Source of the DNA: Terriglobia bacterium
GTDB taxonomy: Bacteria; Acidobacteriota; Terriglobia; Acidiferrales; UBA7541
Assembly (NCBI GenBank): GCA_020073705.1
Contig: JAIQES010000015.1
Span: 1 to 64,000, forward strand
Direction of reading: 5' to 3'
DNA length: 64,000 nt
In this document: in pieces, positions 8,877 to 17,549 of the stretch
How positions within the stretch are numbered: the first letter of the stretch is position 1
Layout of the letters: every line of letters starts with the position of its first letter
Made by a program: the position numbers and the translations under genes
Notes under the pieces: generated by a model
Told to the model about the DNA's origin: nothing
What the model saw: the letters and a program-made list of their open reading frames with translations, nothing else
The model's database searches: none

Positions 8877-9236
8877 ATGAAATCCAAAGATAGAGTCAGA
8901 ATAGCACCAAGTGACAAGTTGTCAACTAGTTCCGCGTCTCGGAGTCTCAAGCCATGCCCCCTCATGATCGCCTTACGGAAATTGGGCAGCCGGTGGACCC
9001 TGCTGGTGCTGCGCGAGCTGTTGGGTGGGCGCCGGCGTTTCAGCGAGCTTCGGAAGGCGATTCCGCAGGTGCCCGCAAAGTCGCTCGCGCGAGTCCTTGC
9101 AAAGCTGGAAAAAGATGGCTTGGTTCAGCGCACGGTCAATTCCATGCGGCCTCCGCAAGTCTCCTACTCACTTGTTCACAATGACCCTATCTTGCGCCAA
9201 GTCATTGACGCTCTTTTTAGGTATGGAAGTGAATAA
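8877..9236 (+). CDS. HxlR-type winged-helix transcriptional regulator
   Basis: This 119-residue protein is an HxlR-family DNA-binding regulator. It shows the conserved CPLMIALRKLGSRWTLLVLRELLGGRRRFSEL segment (helices 1-2), IPQVPAKSLARVLAKLEKDGLV (recognition helix) and the wing up to VSYSLV. The proximal Cys may be redox-active, as in related regulators. The ATG at 8877 is used; a GTG 15 bases upstream in frame is an alternative. The C terminus RQVIDALFRYGSE is short but complete for the family. Its targets are not evident; neighbours are a divergent kinase and a pseudogene scrap. Confidence 0.88.
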   Translation: MKSKDRVRIAPSDKLSTSSASRSLKPCPLMIALRKLGSRWTLLVLRELLGGRRRFSELRKAIPQVPAKSLARVLAKLEKDGLVQRTVNSMRPPQVSYSLVHNDPILRQVIDALFRYGSE

Positions 9237-9472
9237 TGGCCACGGCGGAAAACTTCCCGAAGTTTGACACAAGTCGGTTTTCTTGGCCAACCCACTACAC
9301 TTATGACCCCCTGAACCAGGTGACTACGGTGACCGAGCAGGACGGCGGCACAATTAGCCGGGTGCGCCAGGCCGCTTGGAAAGCGGATAAGCCACGTCTT
9401 TCTTCGTTGCATCCGCTTGGTCCTTGCGGTATCACCCCTCGTCCGTTCGCAAAACCCGCCTTTCAAGAATGA
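9236..9472 (+). pseudogene. RHS/YD-repeat protein fragment
   Basis: The reading frame starts at a TAATG overlap with the HxlR stop. Its residues 19-39 (about 9290-9352) contain THYTYDPLNQVTTVTEQDGG, which fits the YD/RHS repeat pattern (YxYDxxxRLxxVTxxDGG). Sequence after about residue 42 does not look like a repeat protein and runs into the end of the oppositely oriented amidohydrolase. I take it as a remnant of an RHS-type toxin or wall protein gene, not a working gene. Only a single repeat is visible, so the call is tentative. Confidence 0.4.
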
Positions 9473-10656
9473 CTAAGTTTCTGGCTTGTATGCGAAGAGA
9501 CGACCATCTCCGGACGGCGCAGGCTGTTTGGGTCGGCAAACGGCGAGAAATCAAAGAGGATCAATTCGGCCCGCGCGCCTTTTTCGATATTCACGGAGGG
9601 AGCGTTCCACAGGCGCCGTGGCCGGGACGTGGCCGAACGCAAAACCTCCTCCATGGGAAGCCCGGCGGCGAGAAAATGGAATAGCTCATCAATGAGGGCC
9701 GCACCGTGCTCCACGCCGGGACTGCCGGCATCCGAGCCTGCGACAATTTCCACTCCGGCCTTGTGCGCAAGCGCCACATGTTCAAGATGCGAGTCCAGAA
9801 TCCGACGCAGATTGTCAATCGTCGCCTGCCTCCAACGGGCAAGCTCCGGCCGCGCCCACTGGAAATGCACCGGAGAAAATGTCGGAATCCAGGCGATGCC
9901 CTTGTCCGCCATGCGCGGGAGCAGTTCCCGCGTCATGAAGAAGCCGTGCTCGATCGAGCCGATACCCGCCTCGACGGCCATCTTCAGCCCTTCGGCGCCG
10001 CTGCAATGCGCCAGGGTTTTGCGGCCCTGACGGCGCGCTTCGGCGATGACGCACTGTAATTCTTCCACATTGAATTGCGGCGCGCCTTTGACCGCTCCCG
10101 CTTCGAAGTCGATGATCCCGGTGAGAATCACTTTTACGTCATCGCTGGCCGCTGCCAGTTCCTGAATGACCGCGGGGATTTCCTCGATGGACCCGACGTC
10201 GCGCGCAATGAAACTTCCGTAACGCTTGGCCCTTTTCACGCCCATCCCCGCGGATCGCAAGGAGACAAGAGCCGCGGGGTCCCCGCGCAATTCATCCCGC
10301 ATCGTGTGGTTAATGCCATGGCGGTCGCCGGCGTCGCGCACCAGAGTGACGCCCGAGCGCGACGTTCGCGCGATATTGCGCCACGCCACTCCCATCATCT
10401 CCTCGTGGCCGGCATTCAGGTAGGCATTGCGCTTGTCAGGGTCCAGTTCACCGCCGTCGAGGAATATGTGCACGTGCGCATCAACCAGCCCAGGCATGAC
10501 GAACCCCGTCACCATGTTCACAGGGGCGTCCGGGCTGTTTTGCGCAACGGACTCGATCCGTCCGTCGCGGACGGCGATCAAATAGGGCCCGGCGTTCTCA
10601 GGGTGGAATTTGTCCCCGTCGAAATAGCTCGCCGCGCGAATCAGGATCGATTGCAT
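9463..10656 (-). CDS. Amidohydrolase-superfamily enzyme (imidazolonepropionase/prolidase-like)
   Basis: This 397-residue metal-dependent hydrolase has the amidohydrolase layout: an N-terminal beta-sandwich part, GLVDAHVHIFLDGG (HxH metal ligands, about residues 58-71), later His residues in LAHCSGAEG and SIEHGFF, and the metal-binding Asp in VAGSDAGSPG. The C-terminal part returns to the beta-sandwich (SVNIEKGARAELILFDF). It is the last gene of the corrinoid methyl-transfer operon, 3 bases after the methyl-THF methyltransferase stop. It may act on the substrate or product of that pathway, for example by opening a cyclic amide or cleaving a dipeptide. The substrate cannot be read from the sequence. 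Confidence 0.88.
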   Translation of the reverse strand: MQSILIRAASYFDGDKFHPENAGPYLIAVRDGRIESVAQNSPDAPVNMVTGFVMPGLVDAHVHIFLDGGELDPDKRNAYLNAGHEEMMGVAWRNIARTSRSGVTLVRDAGDRHGINHTMRDELRGDPAALVSLRSAGMGVKRAKRYGSFIARDVGSIEEIPAVIQELAAASDDVKVILTGIIDFEAGAVKGAPQFNVEELQCVIAEARRQGRKTLAHCSGAEGLKMAVEAGIGSIEHGFFMTRELLPRMADKGIAWIPTFSPVHFQWARPELARWRQATIDNLRRILDSHLEHVALAHKAGVEIVAGSDAGSPGVEHGAALIDELFHFLAAGLPMEEVLRSATSRPRRLWNAPSVNIEKGARAELILFDFSPFADPNSLRRPEMVVSSHTSQKLSHS

Positions 10657-10659
10657 GTC

Positions 10660-11550
10660 TTACGCCTTATAGAACTTGCGCACCGCGCGCAGCGCATTGC
10701 TGCCGGTCTGCTCCAGGAAATTCTTGTAAGTTTTCAAGACGTAATTGTCCTCCGGCAGCGGTTGATGGCGCTTCCACGGAGTGCCAATGATGGTGTCGAA
10801 TCCATACGGCACGGCCAGGGTGAGAAAAGCGGACTCGAGGGAGTGCTTCAATTCGGAACCATCTGCTGCCTTCTTAGGCATTTGCTGCGCGATGTTCGTC
10901 AGGCCGCCCATCCTGTGCGTCCCGGCGAGATCGGGATCGTTGCCGATCAACTTGATGGCGTCGAGCGTCGAGCGGTTCAGGCCGGCGGTGTCGGCAATAA
11001 TGGCGCTCACCGATACATCAATCAGGATGTCATCCATAGCCATTCCGTATTCATTGCGCAAGCGCAGCGCGCAGCGTTTGGCCGTCCTGTAAATCTCGTC
11101 AGCTGTCTTGTTTCCCTTGGCGATGCCCTCTTCCACTCTCTCGGAAGCCATGGCGATGACCTTGAACGGACCGAAATGCTTATGCAGATCCATCAAATCC
11201 CATCGGTGCTCCGTGATGGAGTTGATCATTGGCATTTGCCCGCCGGCGCGTGCCCGGTCGTAGGTTTCCAGGCACACCTCCTGCACCTGGGCGCTCGGGA
11301 AGTCGAACGCCAGCGGCGTGGTTACCACCGCCTGGATCGCCCGGATGACCTCGGCCATGAAGGCCGAATCGGTCAGCGCCCGCGCTCCGATATTGATGTC
11401 TAGATACCAGGCGCCGGCTTGGGCCTGCTTCAGGGCCAGTCCCTGCAGGCCGGCGATATCCTCGTTGTCGAAGAAAATCTTCGAGCTCTTGAAGCCCGGA
11501 TTGATGCGTTCGCCGATGATATTGATCTTGAATTCCTGTGGTTCCGTCAT
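10660..11550 (-). CDS. Methyltetrahydrofolate:corrinoid methyltransferase (pterin-binding TIM barrel)
   Basis: This 296-residue protein is a pterin-binding methyltransferase of the AcsE/MeTr and MT II type. It moves a methyl group between the corrinoid protein and tetrahydrofolate. Features are IIGERINPGF, WYLDINIGA (about residues 47-55), PMINSITEHRW, and GGLTNIAQQMP near residue 215, where MeTr enzymes have a key Asn. The TIM barrel fills the whole protein. The start MTEPQEFKIN overlaps the upstream activator stop as ATGA, and AGAGG lies before it. In an O-demethylase-like system it would be methyltransferase II, unloading methyl onto THF. Confidence 0.88.
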   Translation of the reverse strand: MTEPQEFKINIIGERINPGFKSSKIFFDNEDIAGLQGLALKQAQAGAWYLDINIGARALTDSAFMAEVIRAIQAVVTTPLAFDFPSAQVQEVCLETYDRARAGGQMPMINSITEHRWDLMDLHKHFGPFKVIAMASERVEEGIAKGNKTADEIYRTAKRCALRLRNEYGMAMDDILIDVSVSAIIADTAGLNRSTLDAIKLIGNDPDLAGTHRMGGLTNIAQQMPKKAADGSELKHSLESAFLTLAVPYGFDTIIGTPWKRHQPLPEDNYVLKTYKNFLEQTGSNALRAVRKFYKA

Positions 11551-13391
11551 GATGGCCTCTTGATCGCTTTCGGCGAGGGAAACCCGATGTTGCGCAGAAA
11601 GCATTTCTGGAATCCCCCCAGGGAGCTGAGTTCGATGTAGCGGCAGCGCGCAGCCAGCCGCCGCGCTTCCTCGCGCACAGCCCGCGAAGTGAGCGTTTGC
11701 CTGATCCCGGCACCCGCGGCATTGCCCACCTGCTCAAATCGCTCGAGGGGAAGATCCGGGAAAAGCCCGATCTGCTTTCCGCCGGCGACGTCAATGTATG
11801 CGCCAAACGCACCCGCCACGATAAATCGCTCGATCCGGCTCTCTTCAATGCCCATTTCCTTCACCAGCATCTCGATGCCCGTGCGCACGGCCGCCTTGGC
11901 CAATTGGATGGCGCGAATATCATGCTGGAAGAGGTAAACGCCGGGGGCCAGCGTGGCATAGCGCTTGCCCTCGGCCAGGCCGATGTCCGGGTGGTTCATG
12001 GCCAGCCTCCCGCTGTGGTCAATGATTGCGCCGCGATGCATGGCCGCCACTGCATCGAGCACGCCGGAACCGCATAGCCCGATGGCCTTTGTCTTTCCGA
12101 TCACCTCGACGGTGATGCGGCCGTTTTCAATGCGTACCCGTTCGATCGCGCCTTCCGCTGCGCGCATTCCGCAGGAGATGTTCCCGCCTTCGAGCGCGGG
12201 GCCGGACGGGCAGGAGGCCGAAAGTATCTTTCCCTCATGGATCAGCGAAATTTCGGTATTCGTACCGACATCCATTACCAGGCTGGTTGTGGCCGAGTTC
12301 CACTGCTTCTGCGTGGCCAGCAGCGCCATGACGTGGTCCGCGCCGACGAAGCCCCCGATGTTCGGCGCAAAGTGCACACAGGCTCCGGAGGCGATGTTCA
12401 GGCCGAGATCCCGCGCCTTTACGTCGAGCGATTCCCGCACGGCCGCAACGAACGGCGCACGGCCAAGCTGATTTACGGGCAAGCCCAACAGGAGATGATG
12501 CATCGCCGTATTGCAGCCCACGGCGGCGTCAACGATGTCACTCGTCCGGGCGCCAACCGCGCGGCACAGGTCGTTGGCCAGGGTATTCACGGCCATTACA
12601 GCCGCGTGGCGCAACTCCTCCGCCTGCACTTGTCCGCGGGTGGCGTAATTGATCCGGCTGATCAGGTCTGCGCCCCAGGCGACCTGTGGATTCTCAATGC
12701 CCACGCTGACCAGCCGCTGGCCGCTCTGCAAATCTATGAGAAAGCCCGCGACATTGGTCGTACCCAGATCGATGGCCAGCCCCAGTGTCCTGGCCCCCGG
12801 CGGCGCAAAGCCGGTCAGTTCGCAATCGCGTATGCGCAGGGTCACGGCCCATGCATTCTTGCGCAAAAGGCCGGGCAGTTCGCGCGCGGCCAGGGCGTCC
12901 ACCGTGACCAGCTTCTCGCTGGCCGCCCGAAGAACGCGATCCACATCACTGAGGTTGTCGGTCAGGGTTGCTACCGGAACGGTGACCTCGACGCTGCGCA
13001 CGGCCGGGTCCAGCGGGAGACTCTCGGAGCCGCCGCTGTGATCGACTTCAGCCCGCACAACCGGCGCCAGCGAACGCGGCGCGATTTCGACCGTGCAGTC
13101 ACTGTGCGGCGTGGTGCAGCAGGAGCGCACCCATTTCCGGCGGCTGGTTGTCTGCCCTTTCCCATTCTCTGCGGCCGGACTCTTCTCGCCATAAGGGCCC
13201 GCTTGCCCCCTCGTTATTCGAACAGCGCATGCGCCGCAGGTTCCCCGGCCGCCGCACGCGCCGACGATGCGCACCCCAGTGCGCCGCGCCGCCTGAAATA
13301 TGGATTCCCCCGCGCGGCCTTCGATCTCGCGATCAAGGTCGGGAAAGCGCAGCGTGTAGGTTACCGGCACGATCTCCTGGTGTTTCACCAT
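11547..13391 (-). CDS. RACo-type corrinoid activation protein (2Fe-2S plus ASKHA ATPase)
   Basis: This 614-residue protein resembles RACo and O-demethylase activating enzymes, which use ATP to reduce inactive cob(II)alamin in the corrinoid protein. An N-terminal plant-type ferredoxin domain has C46-x5-C52-x2-C55 plus a later Cys (C91, C92 or C99). A linker domain follows. The C-terminal ATPase-like part has DLGTTNVAGFLIDLQSG and VMDVGTNTEISL, the two phosphate-type loops, and GGFVGADHVMALLAT. It ends as ATGA over the methyl-THF methyltransferase start. Start MVKHQEIVPV was chosen because an upstream extension would overlap the preceding gene and lacks homology. Confidence 0.9.
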   Translation of the reverse strand: MVKHQEIVPVTYTLRFPDLDREIEGRAGESIFQAARRTGVRIVGACGGRGTCGACAVRITRGQAGPYGEKSPAAENGKGQTTSRRKWVRSCCTTPHSDCTVEIAPRSLAPVVRAEVDHSGGSESLPLDPAVRSVEVTVPVATLTDNLSDVDRVLRAASEKLVTVDALAARELPGLLRKNAWAVTLRIRDCELTGFAPPGARTLGLAIDLGTTNVAGFLIDLQSGQRLVSVGIENPQVAWGADLISRINYATRGQVQAEELRHAAVMAVNTLANDLCRAVGARTSDIVDAAVGCNTAMHHLLLGLPVNQLGRAPFVAAVRESLDVKARDLGLNIASGACVHFAPNIGGFVGADHVMALLATQKQWNSATTSLVMDVGTNTEISLIHEGKILSASCPSGPALEGGNISCGMRAAEGAIERVRIENGRITVEVIGKTKAIGLCGSGVLDAVAAMHRGAIIDHSGRLAMNHPDIGLAEGKRYATLAPGVYLFQHDIRAIQLAKAAVRTGIEMLVKEMGIEESRIERFIVAGAFGAYIDVAGGKQIGLFPDLPLERFEQVGNAAGAGIRQTLTSRAVREEARRLAARCRYIELSSLGGFQKCFLRNIGFPSPKAIKRPS

Positions 13392-13408
13392 GGTTGCGTT
13401 CTCGCCGC

Positions 13409-14104
13409 TCACGCTACCGTCATCAGGGAACCGCGCACCGCCGCGCATTTTTCGCGGGAACGACATTCATCGCAGCGCGACCACCATGCCGGAGGCAGGC
13501 CGGGTCCCACGCCGTAGATTACCGAGAGGGATTTCAACGGCGTGAGTTGGAGAGTTCTGGTCGCAGTCACACCGATTTTCTCCGCATGCGCCAACCGTAG
13601 AACCGCGTGCTGCGCCTCCAAAGCCAGCCCCGGGTCCCCGGGTCTCAGCTCCCCTGACACGCAAAGCCCGCGCTTCGTCGCATCCAAGAGGAGGCGTTTC
13701 CGCAGGCGGTAACTGCCCTCGCTCAGCATGCGGTTGCCAAGTTCGTCCAGGGCCAGCGCTACAGAGGCGCGCCGCTCCGTCAACAGCGTACTCACCCGCT
13801 CTTCGAGCCCCCGGCCAAGCGTGCACACTCCGAAGGCCAGGGCGGTCAGTTCGCCCTGTTCGGGCACAAGGCGCGGAGCGTCAAACGATTCGCCCCCGGC
13901 CCGGAGAATACCCGCCCGGTAGTTGCCGGAAGACGGCTCCGCGAGGGGTACCACCGAGTAGCTAAGGAAAACCTGTCCCAAGCTCTCGGCGCGGGCAATA
14001 TCCAGCGCTTGCGCGCGAAGCCGCTCGCGAACCGGCGTTGCAGACGCTCCCGGAGGCAGCTTCGCCACCGTTCCCAACACATTGCTGTTCCATGTGACGG
14101 GCAT
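13409..14104 (-). CDS. MetH-activation-domain-like protein
   Basis: This 231-residue protein has no membrane segment or signal peptide. Its C-terminal half resembles the S-adenosylmethionine-binding reactivation domain of cobalamin-dependent methionine synthase: LTPLKSLSVIYGVGPG (about residues 183-198) followed by a Cys-rich tail, CDECRSREKCAA. Stand-alone proteins of this kind occur next to corrinoid proteins and RACo homologues. The likely role is reductive remethylation or stabilisation of the corrinoid, alongside the RACo-type activator. It sits between the UroD-type methyltransferase (12 bases) and RACo (17 bases). The match is by motif only, so a different role is possible. Confidence 0.65.
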   Translation of the reverse strand: MPVTWNSNVLGTVAKLPPGASATPVRERLRAQALDIARAESLGQVFLSYSVVPLAEPSSGNYRAGILRAGGESFDAPRLVPEQGELTALAFGVCTLGRGLEERVSTLLTERRASVALALDELGNRMLSEGSYRLRKRLLLDATKRGLCVSGELRPGDPGLALEAQHAVLRLAHAEKIGVTATRTLQLTPLKSLSVIYGVGPGLPPAWWSRCDECRSREKCAAVRGSLMTVA

Positions 14105-14116
14105 CTCCTGCGCCTC

Positions 14117-15385
14117 TCAGCCGGCGTACTTCCGCGCTGCGTGGAACATCGCGCGTGCGTTTTCGACCGGTGTCTCGTCCGGAAGGCCAAAGGCACAGTC
14201 CAGAATCAGCTTGCCGCCCCTGTTGAATACGTTGTCCACAAGGTGCTTCACCGCGGCATCCACTTCCTCGGGCTTGCCCGTCGTCATCAGCGACGGAGAA
14301 AGATTGCCGCGCAGCGCCACCACATCACCCAACACCTCGAAAGCCTTCACCATATCGGTGCGTTCGAACCAGTAAATGCACTTGCCTGGCGGCACGTCGC
14401 GGATGATTTCCAGGCGCTTGGTGCAGTCCACCTCCCACAGCGGCATGGGAATCAGTCCGGCGTCAATCAAGCCAATCAGCATCTTGCGGAAAGTCGGCCA
14501 CCAGAACGTCTCAAACTGTTTCCCGGACATGAAGGCGTCGGGAGCCCAGTGAGTCGGAATCATGACGATGTCCACGCCGGAGAGCTTTGCGTTGGTGATC
14601 GTCATGCGCGTCAGAAATACCGAAGCCTTCTCCAGCAGCGCGAGCAGTTTGTCCTTGTGCCGAAATAAGTCCTTCATCATTCCCGTGGCCCCGCGAAAAT
14701 AGTCCGCCACAAAGTCGTACGGCGAAACGGAGTGGAAGGCGCTGATCAGCGGGTAGCCCAGACTGTTCATTCTTTTGTTAAACATGGCGCTGTGCGTGGC
14801 GAAGCGATCGACTTCCTCCGCCGCCTTCATCAGGTTCTCCAGCGCCTTGCGCACCGTAGGCTTGCTGAATGGACGAATGCCGTTGACGAGCCGGAGATAG
14901 TGCATGCCCGGAAAGATGGGCAGGTCCTCGATCCCTTCGAACGCGCTGGCCACTCGCGGCAGGTATTTCTGCAGATAGAAGCCCGTTGGATCAAACAGAA
15001 AATCATCGTATTCCTCGGGCTTCATGTACTCCCGGTCGAGGTATTGGTAGGGCTGGCTGTCGCCGACACCGTGGCCTGGCCACTGCAACTGCTTGAATCC
15101 GATGGCTTCGAGCGACCGCCCCATGCAGGTCAGTGCGAAGAGCGGAGCCACGCCATCGGGCTCGAATTCGAGCACCGCGCGCTCTCCAATCGCCATGTTT
15201 TTCTCGTAGTCGTACATCAATTCCTTGTACGTGATGCCGCCGTATTTTGCCAGCCAGAAGGTCGCATGCAGGGCCACCGGCATGCGGTCCGGTTGCTTCA
15301 GCGCGACGCAATCCATGATCCGCTGAAAGCGCTTGTCGTAGGCCTGCTTGATTTCGGGATTCTGCGTTTGTTCCACCGTGGTCAT
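14117..15385 (-). CDS. Uroporphyrinogen decarboxylase-family methyltransferase (MtaA/MT I type)
   Basis: This 422-residue protein has the UroD/MtaA fold used by corrinoid-linked methyltransferases. Segments such as RFQRIMDCVALKQPDRMPVALHATFW, GVDIVMIPTHWAPDAFMSGKQFETFWWP and LRGNLSPSLMTTGKPEEVDAAVKHLVD are typical of the decarboxylase-like barrel. It is longer than housekeeping HemE, and its context is corrinoid chemistry, not haem synthesis. It most likely takes a methyl group from an unknown substrate and hands it to the corrinoid protein, whose stop codon overlaps its ATG (ATGA). A Zn site would be expected; candidate Cys and His residues are C354 and several His, but I could not assign ligands. 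Confidence 0.85.
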   Translation of the reverse strand: MTTVEQTQNPEIKQAYDKRFQRIMDCVALKQPDRMPVALHATFWLAKYGGITYKELMYDYEKNMAIGERAVLEFEPDGVAPLFALTCMGRSLEAIGFKQLQWPGHGVGDSQPYQYLDREYMKPEEYDDFLFDPTGFYLQKYLPRVASAFEGIEDLPIFPGMHYLRLVNGIRPFSKPTVRKALENLMKAAEEVDRFATHSAMFNKRMNSLGYPLISAFHSVSPYDFVADYFRGATGMMKDLFRHKDKLLALLEKASVFLTRMTITNAKLSGVDIVMIPTHWAPDAFMSGKQFETFWWPTFRKMLIGLIDAGLIPMPLWEVDCTKRLEIIRDVPPGKCIYWFERTDMVKAFEVLGDVVALRGNLSPSLMTTGKPEEVDAAVKHLVDNVFNRGGKLILDCAFGLPDETPVENARAMFHAARKYAG

Positions 15386-16035
15386 TTCCCGTCTCCCGTC
15401 CAATTCTTGCAGAGTGCCACAGCCTCCACCGCGTTGACTCCGAAAGCGTCCGCTCCCGTATAACCGCGGACGGTCTCGTCAATCTGCCCTCCGCCGATCA
15501 TGATCTTGAATTCTCTGCGCAGGTTGGCGTCCTCGATCGCGGCGATCGTCTCCTTCATCGAGTCAAAGGCAACCGTCAGGAAGCCGGAAAGCCCCACGAC
15601 GTGAGGCTTGTAGTCGCGGATCTCGTCCAGGAAGGTCTTCACCGGAACGTCCACGCCGATGTCCCGCACCTCGAAGCCATTGATGTCCAGCATGAAGGAG
15701 ACGATGTTCTTGCCGATGTCGTGCAGATCACCGTGCACCGTGCCAATCAGCACACGCGCGAGTTTCTTTGCTTCCTCCCCCGGTTTCTTCTTGATCAGCG
15801 GCTTGGCCACCGCCCCGATGTTCTCCAGCATCTCGCCCGCCAGCACCAGCTCGGGAAGGAAGTACTCCCCGGCTTCAAACCGCTTGCCGACCACGCCCAT
15901 CGCCTCACGGCACAATTCGAGAACGCGCACGGGGTCCGCACCCTCCTCGAGCAGCATGCGGTTGGCGAGAGCCGTGGCCTCTTCCTCGCGCATATCCGCG
16001 AGCCATTCCACAAGGTTGCGCTCCTGTTCGTTCAT
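15382..16035 (-). CDS. Corrinoid protein (MtaC/MtvC type)
   Basis: This 217-residue protein is a methyl carrier. An N-terminal helical cap (about residues 1-90, with GEYFLPELVLAGEML) precedes a B12-binding Rossmann domain. The cobalamin signature is D103-L-H105-D-I-G108, where H105 is the lower cobalt ligand, followed by VGLSGFLTV and MIGGGQ. It lies between the MetV-MetF fusion (33 bases upstream) and the UroD-type methyltransferase (ATGA overlap). It should shuttle methyl from that enzyme to the pterin methyltransferase further along the operon. Length and motifs are normal for the family. Confidence 0.94.
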   Translation of the reverse strand: MNEQERNLVEWLADMREEEATALANRMLLEEGADPVRVLELCREAMGVVGKRFEAGEYFLPELVLAGEMLENIGAVAKPLIKKKPGEEAKKLARVLIGTVHGDLHDIGKNIVSFMLDINGFEVRDIGVDVPVKTFLDEIRDYKPHVVGLSGFLTVAFDSMKETIAAIEDANLRREFKIMIGGGQIDETVRGYTGADAFGVNAVEAVALCKNWTGDGK

Positions 16036-16068
16036 TCTTTTTCCTCCCTTTGCAAAGCACGCGGCCTT

Positions 16069-17469
16069 CTAGGCCACCCTCGTGCGCAAGCCGGATTCGG
16101 CGATCGCGTCTGCAAGCATGTCTTCGTTCTTGTATCCCATCAGGTGCATGCCGGCCACGCCCTCGATTCCCCGCAAGGCAGCGATGGTCTCGAGCAGTAT
16201 CTTTTTCCCCTCAAGCGCCTGGTCCTGGGCATTGGCGACGCGCTGAATGACCTTTTCCGGAACGTGAACGCCGGGAACATGCTGCGCCATCCAGCGTAGA
16301 CCCTTCGCGCTGCGCAGAGCGCCGACGCCCACCAGAATCCGGCAGCGCTCGTGCAATCCGCGCGCGCGCACTTCGCGCATGAAATTCTCCAGCAGCCCCG
16401 GATCGAAGCAGAACTGCGTCTGGATGAACTGCGCCCCAGCATTGATTTTTTTCTCCAGATTGACCACACGGTCCGCGTACGGAGGCATAAAAGGGTTCGC
16501 CGCCGCGCCCAGGAACAGATTCGGCGCGGCATCCAGCTTGCGGCCCGAGGCGAACCGCCCCTCGTCCCGCAAGCCGCGCGCAATGCCCAAGAGGGAAACG
16601 GCGTCCAGATCGAAAACGGCTTTGGCCCCGGGGTGATCGCCGTTGCGGATGTCGTCCCCGGTCAGACACAGAAAGTTGCGCACACCGAGCGCCGCGGCAC
16701 CCAGAAGATCTCCCTGCACCGCCAGCCGGTTGCGGTCCCGGCAGGTCATCTGGCACACCGCTGTGTGGCCGTTAGCAGTCAGCACCGCCGCGCCCGCCAC
16801 GCTCGAGAGGTGGCAGTTCGCACCCGCGCCATCTGTGATGTTCATCGCATCCACGAGGCCCCGGAAATAGGCGGCACGCTTGAGAAGATCGGTGCAATCG
16901 GGGGAATCCGGAGGGGTTATTTCGACTGTGACCAGGAATCGCCCGGACTCGCAGGCGCGTTCGAAGCCGTACTTGGGGCGCTCCAACGCGCGGAGCGCAG
17001 CGCGTTGCTCCACGACTGGCAGACCATTTTCACTAGCGACGATCTGGAGCCAGGTAGATCGCCCGCGATACCTCTGATCCACCGGCGGGAGCAGGAGAGA
17101 CTCGGCGGGGGCCTCGTCCGCCATCCTCTTCCGGCCTTCGGCCACTTCCAGCCATACGCAACGCATCTCGGGCATCACTTCGCATCCCTCGTCAGGACGC
17201 ACGCCGCCACACGGACCGTTGCGCATCTCCTTGCCGCAATTCTCAGGGCACGCCATCCCGGTCGAAGAGAGTGCGCATTGCCCACACATCTGGCAATCGA
17301 AAAAGAGACCCTTCGCAACCCGTTCCAGGGGCAAGAACAGCTTTTCAGAGCGCTCCCGGCCCATCAGGCGCACCACCCCGTCAAAAGATGGCGCGTACCT
17401 CCTGAAAGCTTCATACACCCGTCGCAGCCCGCCGGCATGCCGGACCGACCAGTGCCGTAGCGCTTTCAT
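16069..17469 (-). CDS. metF: MetV-MetF fusion: methylenetetrahydrofolate reductase with Cys-rich N-terminal domain
   Basis: This 466-residue protein joins two parts. The N-terminal 115 residues hold eight Cys (59, 62, 65, 74, 78, 87, 96, 104) in the pattern of the MTHFR-C/MetV zinc or Fe-S domain that is usually a separate protein or a C-terminal unit. The rest is a MetF barrel: VTVEITPPDSPD, MNITDGAGANCHLSSVAGA, FLCLTGDDIRNGDHPGAKAVFDLDAV and FIQTQFCFDPGLLENF. It interconverts methyl-THF and methylene-THF. As the first gene of the corrinoid operon it would let methyl groups delivered to THF enter C1 metabolism. The MetV domain at the N terminus is notable. Confidence 0.9.
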   Translation of the reverse strand: MKALRHWSVRHAGGLRRVYEAFRRYAPSFDGVVRLMGRERSEKLFLPLERVAKGLFFDCQMCGQCALSSTGMACPENCGKEMRNGPCGGVRPDEGCEVMPEMRCVWLEVAEGRKRMADEAPAESLLLPPVDQRYRGRSTWLQIVASENGLPVVEQRAALRALERPKYGFERACESGRFLVTVEITPPDSPDCTDLLKRAAYFRGLVDAMNITDGAGANCHLSSVAGAAVLTANGHTAVCQMTCRDRNRLAVQGDLLGAAALGVRNFLCLTGDDIRNGDHPGAKAVFDLDAVSLLGIARGLRDEGRFASGRKLDAAPNLFLGAAANPFMPPYADRVVNLEKKINAGAQFIQTQFCFDPGLLENFMREVRARGLHERCRILVGVGALRSAKGLRWMAQHVPGVHVPEKVIQRVANAQDQALEGKKILLETIAALRGIEGVAGMHLMGYKNEDMLADAIAESGLRTRVA

Positions 17470-17549
17470 CGGTTACCTGCTTCTGTTCAGTGGCGGTCAG
17501 ACCGGGACACTGAAAGTGAGAATGCGACCCTGATCCCGTCAATTACCTT

